DNA of 64,000 bases from KBS-96 sp963722585 (lineage in GTDB: Bacteria; Acidobacteriota; Terriglobia; Bryobacterales; Bryobacteraceae), in assembly GCA_963722585.1 (NCBI GenBank), contig CAVRNU010000010.1, positions 197,779 through 261,778 of the forward strand. The letters run 5' to 3'. Below the pieces are notes generated by a model. The model made no database searches. It saw only the letters and a list, made by a program, of their open reading frames with translations, and was not told the origin of the DNA. Shown here in pieces: positions 1 through 8,235 of the stretch. Positions within the stretch are counted from its first letter, which is position 1. Each line of letters opens with the position of its first letter. The position numbers and the translations under genes were made by a program.

Positions 1-1329
1 TTGCGAAACGCGGACCCCAATCAGAACATCGACGACCTTTAGAATGATCAACGTTCCAACGATGGCCAAGGCAAACGAGATGAGCACTCCGACCGCCTGA
101 TTCAGCACCTGCGAGGCATGGCCATCGACCAGACCCAGCGGCAGCAGCTTGCCCGCGGAATCCTTAAAACTGTCGTTCACGGCGTTGGTGGCGAAGACGC
201 CCGTGAGAAGAGCACCCAACGTTCCGCCCGCGCCATGGACGCCAAAGGCATCGAGTGTATCGTCATAACCGAAGGCCGATTTGAAGGATGTGACCATGAA
301 GAAACAAACTACGCCTGCAGCGAAACCGATGAGAAGCGCCGGGAACGGCTTCACGAATCCGGAAGCGGGAGTAATGGCTACGAGACCGGCAACACAGCCC
401 GAGATCCCGCCCAGGATGCTTGGTTTGCCCATCCGCCACCATTCAGCCAGAAGCCAGCCGAGCGTGGCGGCGGCTGCGCCGAAGTGTGTGGCGACGAACG
501 CGCTGCTCGCCAGGCCCGAAGCGGCGAGCGCGCTGCCGGCGTTAAAACCGAACCAGCCGACCCACAGCAGACACGCGCCAACTGTGCTGAGCACCAGGCT
601 GTGCGGTTTCATCGGCTCCTTCGGGAATCCGAGCCGTTTACCAAGATACAGGGCACATACCAGTGCGCTAACGCCCGAAGTGATGTGAACCACGGTACCG
701 CCTGCAAAATCGAAACACGGAATTTTGCCGCCCAGCGAAGCACTCAGAAAGCCGCCTTTACCCCAAACCATATGAGCCATCGGAAAGTAGACGATGGTGG
801 ACCAAAGCACCATGAAAAGTAGCATCGCGCTAAATTTCATGCGTTCTGCGAACGCTCCGGAAATCAGCGCCGGCGTGATGATGGCAAACATCAACTGATA
901 AATCATAAACGTCTGTTGAGGGATAGTTGCGGCATAGTCTGAATTGGGAGCGCTTCCGACACCATTCAGAAAAAGATATTGCAACCCTCCGACAAACGAA
1001 TTTCCTTCGCCGAACGACAGGCTATAGCCATAAACTGCCCACAGCACCGTTACTACGGCCATCAAGACAAAACTGTGCATCATTGTGCCGAGCACGTTCT
1101 TGCGGCGAACGAGGCCCCCGTAAAAGAGCGCAAGCCCCGGTCCGGTCATCATGAGCACTAGCGCGGCGCTGGCAAGCATCCATGCGTTGTCTCCTGCCGA
1201 CTGAGCCGCTCTGGTAGCCGCTTCGAGCACGGCCAGCTTGGCATCGACAGTCGAGGAAGCGGTCTGAGCGAAGGAAAGAGAAGAAAAACCGGGAAGAAGC
1301 AGGCTAATCCAACACAGCGCGCGTTTCAT
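1..1329 (-). CDS. amt: Ammonium transporter Amt, 3' end cut by window edge
   Basis: Inner-membrane ammonium/ammonia channel. The frame is open for 443 codons from the ATG at 1329 down to base 1 and stays open at the edge, so only the cytoplasmic tail should be missing. It begins with a signal-peptide-like segment ending in SFAQ, as in periplasm-out Amt proteins. A long loop with AAKL-type alanine-rich sequence precedes the helices. Amt landmarks are visible: LFYGGLVRRKN near residue 70, the pore-histidine stretch DFAGGTVVHI near residue 180, WFGFNAGSAL near residue 235 and FGVHGAGGTLGALLTG near residue 340. No glnK/glnB (P-II) partner is visible in the window; one could lie to the left. Family assignment is firm, and the regulation cannot be read from this fragment. 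Confidence 0.95.
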   Translation of the reverse strand, partial: MKRALCWISLLLPGFSSLSFAQTASSTVDAKLAVLEAATRAAQSAGDNAWMLASAALVLMMTGPGLALFYGGLVRRKNVLGTMMHSFVLMAVVTVLWAVYGYSLSFGEGNSFVGGLQYLFLNGVGSAPNSDYAATIPQQTFMIYQLMFAIITPALISGAFAERMKFSAMLLFMVLWSTIVYFPMAHMVWGKGGFLSASLGGKIPCFDFAGGTVVHITSGVSALVCALYLGKRLGFPKEPMKPHSLVLSTVGACLLWVGWFGFNAGSALAASGLASSAFVATHFGAAAATLGWLLAEWWRMGKPSILGGISGCVAGLVAITPASGFVKPFPALLIGFAAGVVCFFMVTSFKSAFGYDDTLDAFGVHGAGGTLGALLTGVFATNAVNDSFKDSAGKLLPLGLVDGHASQVLNQAVGVLISFALAIVGTLIILKVVDVLIGVRVSQ

Positions 1330-1529
1330 TGATGTCAGAATCCCTTTGGGACAGATAGTTCGCCGTGGCGCATGATGCCCGTGCGTCGAACCTAGAATCT
1401 CACTAGCGTAACAGCATTCCAGGGTTCGAAATCAACTTTAAATTTCTATGGCGTGAATCGAAGTGTCTTATCGCGTAGGGCGAAAACGGTTGGCGACGTT
1501 GGGCGTCGCTCGCGTCTTTCGGGCGCGAG

Positions 1530-1721
1530 CTAGCCAACCGGGTCTGGAATCGAAAGCTGCCGGCAGATCCTCTTCGCCAAGCGGTTAGCGATTTCCGTAT
1601 GACGAGGGACTGCTTCCGCGTGGCCTGTTTGCGGGTTCTCCCAGAGCGAATGCTCCTTACCCTCTCTCCGCAAAATACACCCACAATACCGTAAGTGACG
1701 GAGAAGTCGCTCCCGCTTCAC
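1530..1721 (-). CDS. hicA: HicA-type toxin (mRNA interferase)
   Basis: A 63-residue protein with a GTG start at 1721. The frame reads KRERLLRHLRYCGC, then REGKEHSLW with the expected catalytic histidine, then NPQTG, VPRH and ICRQLSIP, which is the HicA double-stranded-RNA-binding-like fold pattern. HicA toxins cleave mRNA and are neutralised by the HicB partner. The start codon overlaps the stop of hicB (GTGA, 1718-1721), so the two are translationally coupled. The order antitoxin-then-toxin is the reverse of the commonest hicAB order but is known. A longer in-frame reading from 1829 exists but runs through hicB in another frame, so the GTG is preferred. No lesion is seen and the toxin looks intact. 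Confidence 0.85.
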   Translation of the reverse strand: MKRERLLRHLRYCGCILRREGKEHSLWENPQTGHAEAVPRHTEIANRLAKRICRQLSIPDPVG

Positions 1722-1933
1722 CCGATTACAACGAGTTCTTGCTTCGCCTCGGGAGGCATGGAGCGCAGCGAATCTTCCCGCCGGTGCTCGAGAATGAGAG
1801 CAATCGCATCGCGAAGGCTCGCCAAGCACTCTTCGCGCGACTTGCCCTGTCCGTTGGCTCCAGGTACTTCAGCACAGTACGCGATGTACCAAGGGGGGTC
1901 TTGTTCGACAATGGCTGTGAACTCGTTGCGCAC
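1718..1933 (-). CDS. hicB: HicB-type antitoxin, short form
   Basis: A 71-residue protein with the HicB N-terminal fold signature: FTAIVEQDPPWYIAYCAEVPGANGQGKSREECLASLRDAI (short pieces FTAIVEQD, AYCAEVPG and GKSREECL are diagnostic). It should bind and block HicA. It lacks the C-terminal ribbon-helix-helix or HTH DNA-binding domain found in longer HicB proteins, so autoregulation by this protein alone is doubtful. It starts 23 bp after the lysA stop codon on the same strand and may be co-transcribed with lysA. It ends with LVVIG, and its stop codon overlaps the GTG start of hicA. Confidence 0.85.
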   Translation of the reverse strand: MRNEFTAIVEQDPPWYIAYCAEVPGANGQGKSREECLASLRDAIALILEHRREDSLRSMPPEAKQELVVIG

Positions 1934-1956
1934 GCGTCCATTGTAGCGCCGGTCGC

Positions 1957-3252
1957 TTACGCTTCTGGCTCCCTGTTACCTTCATCGGATTCGGCAAGGA
2001 GACTTTCGCCGCGAAGTAAATCAGCCAGCGATTCGCGGGCGCGTATCACATGAATGGCCTCGCCTTCGACCATAACCTCGGCGGGGCGAGAACGCGAGTT
2101 GTAGTTCGATGCCAATGCAAATCCGTACGCTCCAGCCGTCTGTACCGCCAGCAGATCGCCGGGCGCGGCCTGGGCCATTTGCCTGTTTCGAGCCAGGAAA
2201 TCCGCGGTTTCACAGACTGGTCCAACAACGTCAACTTCCGTAAGATTCGCGGACCTGCTCTCGAGTACTGGCACGATTTCGTGGTGCGCCTGATAAAGAG
2301 ACGGCCTTAGAAGATCGTTCATGGCCGCATCCACAACCACAAAGGTCTTAGATCCATTGCGCTTAGTGAGGATGACGCGGGTGAGCAGCACACCGGCTTC
2401 AGCGGTGATCGATCGTCCCGGTTCAATCATCAGCTCGAGACTTTGACCCGCCAGCCTCTGCTTCAACGCCTCGGCGAACTGGGAGAGGCAAGGTGCGCGA
2501 TCGGAAGGCCGGTACCGCGCGCCGATGCCGCCCCCGATATCCAGATGTCGAATCGAAACGCCGGCGCTCCTCAGCCGATGTATCAATGCAAGCACTTTGT
2601 CTACAGATTCGAGAATCGGCGCAAGATCGAGTAGCTGCGATCCGATGTGGCAACTGACGCCTTGAACGACGATCGCGGACAGTTTGGCAGCCTTCTCATA
2701 CAGCGCTTCGACCTCTGAGATGCCGGTGCCGAACTTGTGCTCGCGCAAGCCCGTGGATATGTATGGATGAGTAACCGCGTTCACGTCGGGGTTGACGCGA
2801 AAAGCAACGCCAGCCGCACGCCCCGCGCCTGCGGCAATATTCGAGATTTCCAAAAGCTCGGCTTCGGACTCGCAATTGAAGCTGTGAATGCCTTGCGCGA
2901 GCGCATAGCGAATTTCCTCGCTGGTCTTCCCGACGCCCGAGAAAATGATTCGATCGGGAGAAGCGCCGGCGCTCAAAACCCGGTACAGCTCGCCTCCGGA
3001 AACAATGTCAAAGCATGCTCCCAGCCAAGCCAGCACCTGAAGGACGGCGATATTGGAATTGGCTTTTACCGCGTAACAGATGCGATGAGGAATGGACGCT
3101 AGTGCGGTCTCATAAGCCAGGTAATGACGTTCGATCGAGCGGCGCGAATAGACATAGGTCGGCGTGCCGTATTTCGCGGCGATTTCGGCGAGACTCGCGT
3201 CTTCGCAAAACAGCACACCTCCGCGATACCTGTACTCTTCATCGATCAGCAT
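1957..3252 (-). CDS. lysA: Diaminopimelate decarboxylase
   Basis: PLP enzyme that makes L-lysine from meso-diaminopimelate, the last step of the pathway, in the cytoplasm. The 431-residue length is normal. Visible motifs are YAVKANSN near residue 60 (the lysine that binds PLP), CHIGSQ near residue 200, the glycine loop DIGGGIG near 238, EPGRS near 277 and GPVCETAD near 345 (the catalytic cysteine of the opposite subunit). The C terminus is slightly extended by an acidic tail. The gene is the first of a minus-strand run lysA-hicB-hicA. Other DAP-pathway genes are not in the window. Confidence 0.95.
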   Translation of the reverse strand: MLIDEEYRYRGGVLFCEDASLAEIAAKYGTPTYVYSRRSIERHYLAYETALASIPHRICYAVKANSNIAVLQVLAWLGACFDIVSGGELYRVLSAGASPDRIIFSGVGKTSEEIRYALAQGIHSFNCESEAELLEISNIAAGAGRAAGVAFRVNPDVNAVTHPYISTGLREHKFGTGISEVEALYEKAAKLSAIVVQGVSCHIGSQLLDLAPILESVDKVLALIHRLRSAGVSIRHLDIGGGIGARYRPSDRAPCLSQFAEALKQRLAGQSLELMIEPGRSITAEAGVLLTRVILTKRNGSKTFVVVDAAMNDLLRPSLYQAHHEIVPVLESRSANLTEVDVVGPVCETADFLARNRQMAQAAPGDLLAVQTAGAYGFALASNYNSRSRPAEVMVEGEAIHVIRARESLADLLRGESLLAESDEGNREPEA

Positions 3253-3322
3253 GGGAATGGGACGCGAAACGCGCCAGGAAAGACCGGCGTGTCAAATAAT
3301 AGTGTACCGACCCCGAAAACTT

Positions 3323-4534
3323 TTAGGCGCTGCCTTGCTGCCGCAGCTTTGCCATGAGATCGTAGAGTGCTTGCAACTCGAGTACTCCAGCTTCTGCATC
3401 CGCGCGACTTGGCTGTTCGTTGTTGTCGTTCCAGCCCGTATTCTCGCCCTGGGGATTGGGCTGGATCACGATGCCATCGCGGCGCGCGAGCACGCTCAGA
3501 CCGTTATAGTACAAGCCGTAATTCACTCCTTCCTGCGGAATAAGCCATGCGATCTGACCACGCACGGGGATGATACTTTCGTCGGACCAGAGCTCGCGGG
3601 CAGCGTATCCAGTGCAATTGAGGATGACACGCTGGTGCAGCGCGGCAAAATCATGCGGTGTGTGGAACTCACGGGTCTCGATAGTGCCTCCGGCGACGAG
3701 AAAGTCGTTCATCAATTGCCGCGAGTATTCGGCCACATTAAAGGTGAGAGACGTGGAGCGCCACACATACTTTGTCGGAAAAGGATGCGTTCCCGCCGGC
3801 AACTCCTGCGGACGCGGTGTGAGATCCGCAATGCGGTCTTCGTAATGAACGAAGCCATGGCTGTCCTCCTTCTGCCTCTGCGCGAAGCGCTGTTCACGCG
3901 TAAGATCGGAGAGTGTGTACCGATCGGTCCACTCGATCGGATTGCCGGGCATCCCGAGATAGCTCTGATACATGGAGAACGAGGTTCGCGCCATCGATTC
4001 CCATTGCGATGCGAATTCCGGGGGAGCGATCGAGGTAAGGGCGATGCGCGAGTCCGGAGTCCACGAACCCGTCGCGCGTGAGGAGCGAACGAGCGGCGGC
4101 CTCTCTCTTGCGTAAATCGTCACCCGCAGTCCTGCCCGTTGCGCGGTGATCGCCGATGTAAGCCCTAGCGCTCCACAGCCAACGACCGCCACGTGGCGAT
4201 TGCCGTTCCGAGCCTTTAGCGCTTTGCCGACAGCGACTTCCGCCGATCCCCAGGAAAGCGACCATCCGCTGCCACCATGGCCGTAGTTGTGCACCACAAC
4301 CTTGTCTCGAACGCGCTCGACGTCCAGCCGCGGCCCAGCCGCTCGAAACGGCCGCAGGCAAACCGTAATTCGGAAAATTCGATCCAGATGCGCGCGGATC
4401 GGCAGTATGGGTCCAACGGCGTCATAAAATGGCAGCGACGTGTTGGCTGCTCGCCGTCCGCATGCAGCCAGCTCAACCATGCCCAATCCGGCAAGCGCGC
4501 CCGAGTTTCGCAAAAAGGAACGGCGGTCCATCAT
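3323..4534 (-). CDS. Tat-exported FAD oxidoreductase, D-amino-acid-oxidase family, permuted order
   Basis: A 403-residue protein of the DAO (D-amino-acid oxidase) superfamily. The N terminus MDRRSFLRNSGALAG is a twin-arginine signal and ends in a lipobox-like LAAC, so it is probably exported and perhaps lipid-anchored. The dinucleotide-binding motif VVGCGALGL lies near residue 118. The block LRPFRAAGPRL followed by VVVHNYGHGGSGWSLSWG lies near residues 60-95, before the Rossmann motif. In ordinary D-amino-acid oxidases this block is the C-terminal FAD-binding signature. No such block is present at the C terminus here. Substrate unknown; oxidation of a D-amino acid or another amine is an inference. 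The start could be either of the two adjacent ATGs. Confidence 0.8.
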   Translation of the reverse strand: MMDRRSFLRNSGALAGLGMVELAACGRRAANTSLPFYDAVGPILPIRAHLDRIFRITVCLRPFRAAGPRLDVERVRDKVVVHNYGHGGSGWSLSWGSAEVAVGKALKARNGNRHVAVVGCGALGLTSAITAQRAGLRVTIYARERPPLVRSSRATGSWTPDSRIALTSIAPPEFASQWESMARTSFSMYQSYLGMPGNPIEWTDRYTLSDLTREQRFAQRQKEDSHGFVHYEDRIADLTPRPQELPAGTHPFPTKYVWRSTSLTFNVAEYSRQLMNDFLVAGGTIETREFHTPHDFAALHQRVILNCTGYAARELWSDESIIPVRGQIAWLIPQEGVNYGLYYNGLSVLARRDGIVIQPNPQGENTGWNDNNEQPSRADAEAGVLELQALYDLMAKLRQQGSA

Positions 4535-4652
4535 GCAACTCCTTGGTCATTTGGGGTAGTGTTCACATAGCTTAGCCGAACCTCATCAGAAACGCTCCCT
4601 TTACGGTCGCGGTTCAGAACCCCGCGCGTGAGCAAGCGGCAGGTCCCGCCAG

Positions 4653-6401
4653 CTATAGAACTTTGAAGGCGATCAGAGTCTGATCATCCGTGAGGGGATT
4701 GGATCCGCGAAACTTGTCGATGTCGTTGAAGATGGCCTGCACGAGGTCTTGGGGCGCTAGGCTCCATGACTTTTTCAATCTTTTTTGGAGCCGGTCGCGT
4801 CCGAAGTCTTTGTCTCCGGCTCCGAGTTGGTCTTCCATGCCATCAGAATAGAGAAGGATCAGATCGCCGGGCTGTGCTTGAAATTCGATCTGATCGTAAT
4901 CGCGGTCCTCGAGCAAACCGAGCGGAACGCCTTCGACAATCGGGTCGATGATTTCGCCCTCGCGGCAAATGCGCGGAGGCAAGGCGCCAGCATTCGCCAT
5001 CGTAAAGACTTTTGCGCGGCTATCCCAGAGCATAAGCAGAAGGGTGGCATATTGAGCGTCAACTTTCCGCTCGAGCAGGGTTTCGTTCAACCGCTTCATC
5101 AATTGGGCGGGCGTTTGACGCCGCGGCGCGAGGATGCGCAATAAGCCCGAAACCAGAGCGCCGTAAAGAGCGGCGGCGGCTCCTTTCCCGCTGACGTCGC
5201 CAAATGCGACGAGTGAGTATTGCTCGCCATGTTCGAAGAAGTCATAAAGGTCGCCGCTGATTTCGCGGGCCGGTCTGGCTTTAAGGTAACCTTCTAGTCC
5301 CGGAAGGTCGGGAACGGACCTGGGCAGCAGGACCGATTGGAGCTTATACGCGGCGCGCAAATCGTCCTGCATGCGCTGCTCGCGGAGGGCGAGTTCTTCA
5401 TACAGCCGGGCGTTTTCCACCGAACTGGCAATCTGAGGAGCGAGGAGGGAAAGCGCGCGGACGTGGTCGTCGGCGAAGAAACCCAAGCGATTACTTTCGA
5501 GATCCATGACCCCAATAACACGATCCTGGGAGACAAGCGGAACGGCGACTTCGGAACGAACGTCGGGATGGGACGAAATGTAGCGGGGATCGGCGAGCGT
5601 ATCCGGGACATTGATCGCTTCCCTACTCTGAGCAGCGGCGCCAACGATTCCCATCCCAAGCTCCATATTCTGGACGGTTACGTGTTCATCGAAGCGCTGA
5701 CTGAAACGCTGCCGTAGGAGCCTGAATTCCGGATCGACAAGAAAAATGCTGAAAGCGTCGAAGTTGATGAGCGCACGTACGGTTCCGGCGATTTTGGTTA
5801 GCAGCTCGTCAAGGTCGAGAATGGAGCTGAATTCCTGCGAAAGATGCGCCAGAACGCGAAGCGTGCGGTTTTGACTCGCAACGCGCCGGTAGAGACGCGC
5901 GTTGTCGATCGATACGCCGACACGGCTTGCGATGAGCGTCAGAAGAGCTTTGTCCTGCTCGGTAAAGGCGTTCGGGCGCGTCGACTCGAGATCGATGACT
6001 CCGACAAGCTTGCCTCGAACAAGCATGGGGACCGCCAGTTCCGCCCGAACGGCGTCGAGCGCCGGCAAATACCTGGGATCGTTTCTAACGTCGCCAACCA
6101 GCAAAGGTTGGCGCATGGCCGCCGCCGTTCCAGTAAGTCCCTCGCCGAGTTGAATGACAAGACTTCGCATGATCTCGTCGCGGTGCCCGATCGCGTGCCG
6201 AATTTTGAGGCCACGCGTCTTTTCGCTATAGAGAAGAATGGCGAACAGGTCGTGAGGAATTACTTCCTTGATGGTTTCCGCGACATTAGCGAGCAATTGG
6301 TCGAGATCGAGGGTTTCGGAAGAAGCTTGACTTACTTCCAGCAGAAAATCGAGCAGCTCGGCGCGTTCCCGAAACCGCATTTGAGGTTTCGAGGAAGGCA
6401 T
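4653..6401 (-). CDS. GAF-GAF-SpoIIE (RsbU-like) serine phosphatase
   Basis: PP2C-type phosphatase of the kind that acts on anti-sigma-factor antagonists in partner-switching pathways. From the ATG at 6401 the protein has 582 residues: a GAF domain at about 30-165, a second at about 195-345 and a SpoIIE/PP2C domain at about 385-580. Metal-binding landmarks are REISGDLYD, AFGDVSGKG and YSDGMED, followed by DDQTLIAF near the end. The same frame is open to 6533, but the extra 44 residues are basic and low in similarity to GAF proteins, so the internal ATG is preferred. No anti-sigma kinase or STAS protein lies nearby, so the target is unknown. Confidence 0.9.
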   Translation of the reverse strand: MPSSKPQMRFRERAELLDFLLEVSQASSETLDLDQLLANVAETIKEVIPHDLFAILLYSEKTRGLKIRHAIGHRDEIMRSLVIQLGEGLTGTAAAMRQPLLVGDVRNDPRYLPALDAVRAELAVPMLVRGKLVGVIDLESTRPNAFTEQDKALLTLIASRVGVSIDNARLYRRVASQNRTLRVLAHLSQEFSSILDLDELLTKIAGTVRALINFDAFSIFLVDPEFRLLRQRFSQRFDEHVTVQNMELGMGIVGAAAQSREAINVPDTLADPRYISSHPDVRSEVAVPLVSQDRVIGVMDLESNRLGFFADDHVRALSLLAPQIASSVENARLYEELALREQRMQDDLRAAYKLQSVLLPRSVPDLPGLEGYLKARPAREISGDLYDFFEHGEQYSLVAFGDVSGKGAAAALYGALVSGLLRILAPRRQTPAQLMKRLNETLLERKVDAQYATLLLMLWDSRAKVFTMANAGALPPRICREGEIIDPIVEGVPLGLLEDRDYDQIEFQAQPGDLILLYSDGMEDQLGAGDKDFGRDRLQKRLKKSWSLAPQDLVQAIFNDIDKFRGSNPLTDDQTLIAFKVL

Positions 6402-6570
6402 CAGTAAGTACCTGCGGTCTTCGCTTCGCCCAAATGTGCCGATGTCACGGGAATTGTGGAGCCGTGGGGGGAAGCGCAAAAAATTGCTACCCGGCAGCTC
6501 TTCACGCCCTACAAGCATAGCATGCCGCTTCACGGGAATGAACGGCGAATGTGGTGCCGCAATGACACCT

Positions 6571-8079
6571 TTAGTAAAAGAAGATCATGTCAGCGGCGAA
6601 CATCACCTGGCTCTTCTTCGTGCCGGTATCGAACGCAGGAGCGTCGTAAGCATGGTCGAACCGGATCTCGGGGCGGAAGACGACGGTAGTGCCAATCCAA
6701 TGATTCCAGGAGATGTCGTGCTCGGAATACGCCGTCTTGTAGCCGGTTCGTTGGCCCCTTATATCATCGAAATACTCGCTTCGGAAGATAAGAGCGTCCT
6801 TTTTGCTGATTTTCCTGCTTACATAGGCCACAGTTGCCCACTCGGGCGCAAAACAGGTCAGCTCAGTCGCGTTGTTACAGTAAGCCCCATTGGAATTTGT
6901 CAGAAGCAGAGATGATGCGGCTGGGTCCCTGACGTTAGGCGTGTCCTTCATGTATTGATACCAGGTTTCCCAAGCAAAATGCCATTTTGAATGACCGAAT
7001 TTGTGATACCAGGTCGCGTAATATGCAGCGAGATTGTTGTAGTTGTACCTGCCGCTGTTGAGTGAGTTAGCGCAAACATAAATATTGTCGCCGCCATCAG
7101 CCCAGTCATAACCCAAACACGCATTGCCGGTTAGAGTTGCGGATGGCGCCCATGGCGCGGATTCGCAACCGCCAGATAAGCCGATTTGCGTCGTCCAATG
7201 ATTGCTCCACTTAGTGGTGGCGTTGACGCCGGTTTGGGTGTAGCAATCGTAAGTGTAAGTGAGCGAGTGCGTGTAAGTATAGTTGTTTGGCGCTAACTGA
7301 GCTTCAATATCGGGCAATGAAATATAGCGGCCGATTCTCACATCCGTTCCTTGCCCAATCTTGGGGAAATACAAATCGGCATAGGCCATCACCGGATCGT
7401 AACCGTACTTATTTCCTATGGTTCCATTTGACTTGGAATTATTGAGCAGTTGTTGACTGAAGTAGCCCATCGCAGTCGTAAAGCGGTAGTCGAAACCGTA
7501 CAGGTTTGTCAGCCGGAAGCCCCAATCGAAGTGATCGGTCTGGACCGTGTCTGGTGTCCGTTCGATATAGAGCGTCGCCTGATCGAGAACAAACGAATTC
7601 GGGATCTGGGCATAGGCAGCGGGTGCGTTGGCATACGGACCATTGGTCGATGTACTGATATTCATACCGAAGTCGACCCAGCCATAGATCTGGATGTTCT
7701 CTTTCTTCCACCAATCTCCATTCGGGCCGCTTTGAAGCGCGGTCGTCAGGGGATATTGCGTTGCGTTCGGATAGCCAATCCAAGGAGTCCCTCCAATGGG
7801 CCAAACATTGAATGGAAACGGCGGATTTTCCACGGGCGGAGGATAACCGCGATACGCGGGTTCCGCGGCATTCGCTGTGCTGGCCTGCGGATGCCAATCG
7901 TTCCAATATGCCTCTCCGAGCCGCTTGAAAAATCCCGGCTTTTCCGCTGTGCTGACGTTTGCCGTGTTCACGCTAGCAGCGGCTGGGGAACCGGCCGGAT
8001 CTACGATCGATTGTGCTCGCAACTCGGCGATTGTCAAACACAGAACAACTGGAAATAGCGTCGTTCTAAGCCTAAACAC
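6571..8079 (-). CDS. Outer-membrane beta-barrel porin (BBP2/OmpL-like)
   Basis: About 502 residues from a GTG at 8079, giving a clean signal peptide FRLRTTLFPVVLCLTIAEL with a cleavage site after LRAQ. TTG (8124) and ATG (8115) starts in the same frame would add up to 15 residues. The mature protein is rich in aromatic residues and alternating polar/apolar stretches, for example GWVDFGMNIS, HFDWGFRL, WTTQIGLSGG, WHFAWETWYQYM and VFRPEIRFDH, and ends MFAADMIFFY with a terminal aromatic residue as in outer-membrane barrels. It resembles the putative beta-barrel porin-2 family common in Acidobacteriota. Substrate is unknown. Two cysteine pairs in the middle may form loop disulfides. Confidence 0.8.
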   Translation of the reverse strand: MFRLRTTLFPVVLCLTIAELRAQSIVDPAGSPAAASVNTANVSTAEKPGFFKRLGEAYWNDWHPQASTANAAEPAYRGYPPPVENPPFPFNVWPIGGTPWIGYPNATQYPLTTALQSGPNGDWWKKENIQIYGWVDFGMNISTSTNGPYANAPAAYAQIPNSFVLDQATLYIERTPDTVQTDHFDWGFRLTNLYGFDYRFTTAMGYFSQQLLNNSKSNGTIGNKYGYDPVMAYADLYFPKIGQGTDVRIGRYISLPDIEAQLAPNNYTYTHSLTYTYDCYTQTGVNATTKWSNHWTTQIGLSGGCESAPWAPSATLTGNACLGYDWADGGDNIYVCANSLNSGRYNYNNLAAYYATWYHKFGHSKWHFAWETWYQYMKDTPNVRDPAASSLLLTNSNGAYCNNATELTCFAPEWATVAYVSRKISKKDALIFRSEYFDDIRGQRTGYKTAYSEHDISWNHWIGTTVVFRPEIRFDHAYDAPAFDTGTKKSQVMFAADMIFFY

Positions 8080-8235
8080 GATTGCAGTGTAGGAACAAAC
8101 GCCTAAGGAAGGCATAAGAGCCAAGTAAGGAATTTGTAAGTGTCCGGCAATCGATTGGCCGAAAGATTGGCTGGCGAAATCGGTGGATTGGCGGATCCGA
8201 TCCGGGTTGCGACTCGAATGTCGTATAACTAAACC

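Noticed and set aside
118..822. Plus-strand ORF of 234 codons near the left edge
   Set aside because: Antisense to the ammonium transporter, which carries strong family motifs.
3164..4081. Plus-strand ORF of 305 codons
   Set aside because: Antisense to lysA and the oxidoreductase, both well supported by motifs.
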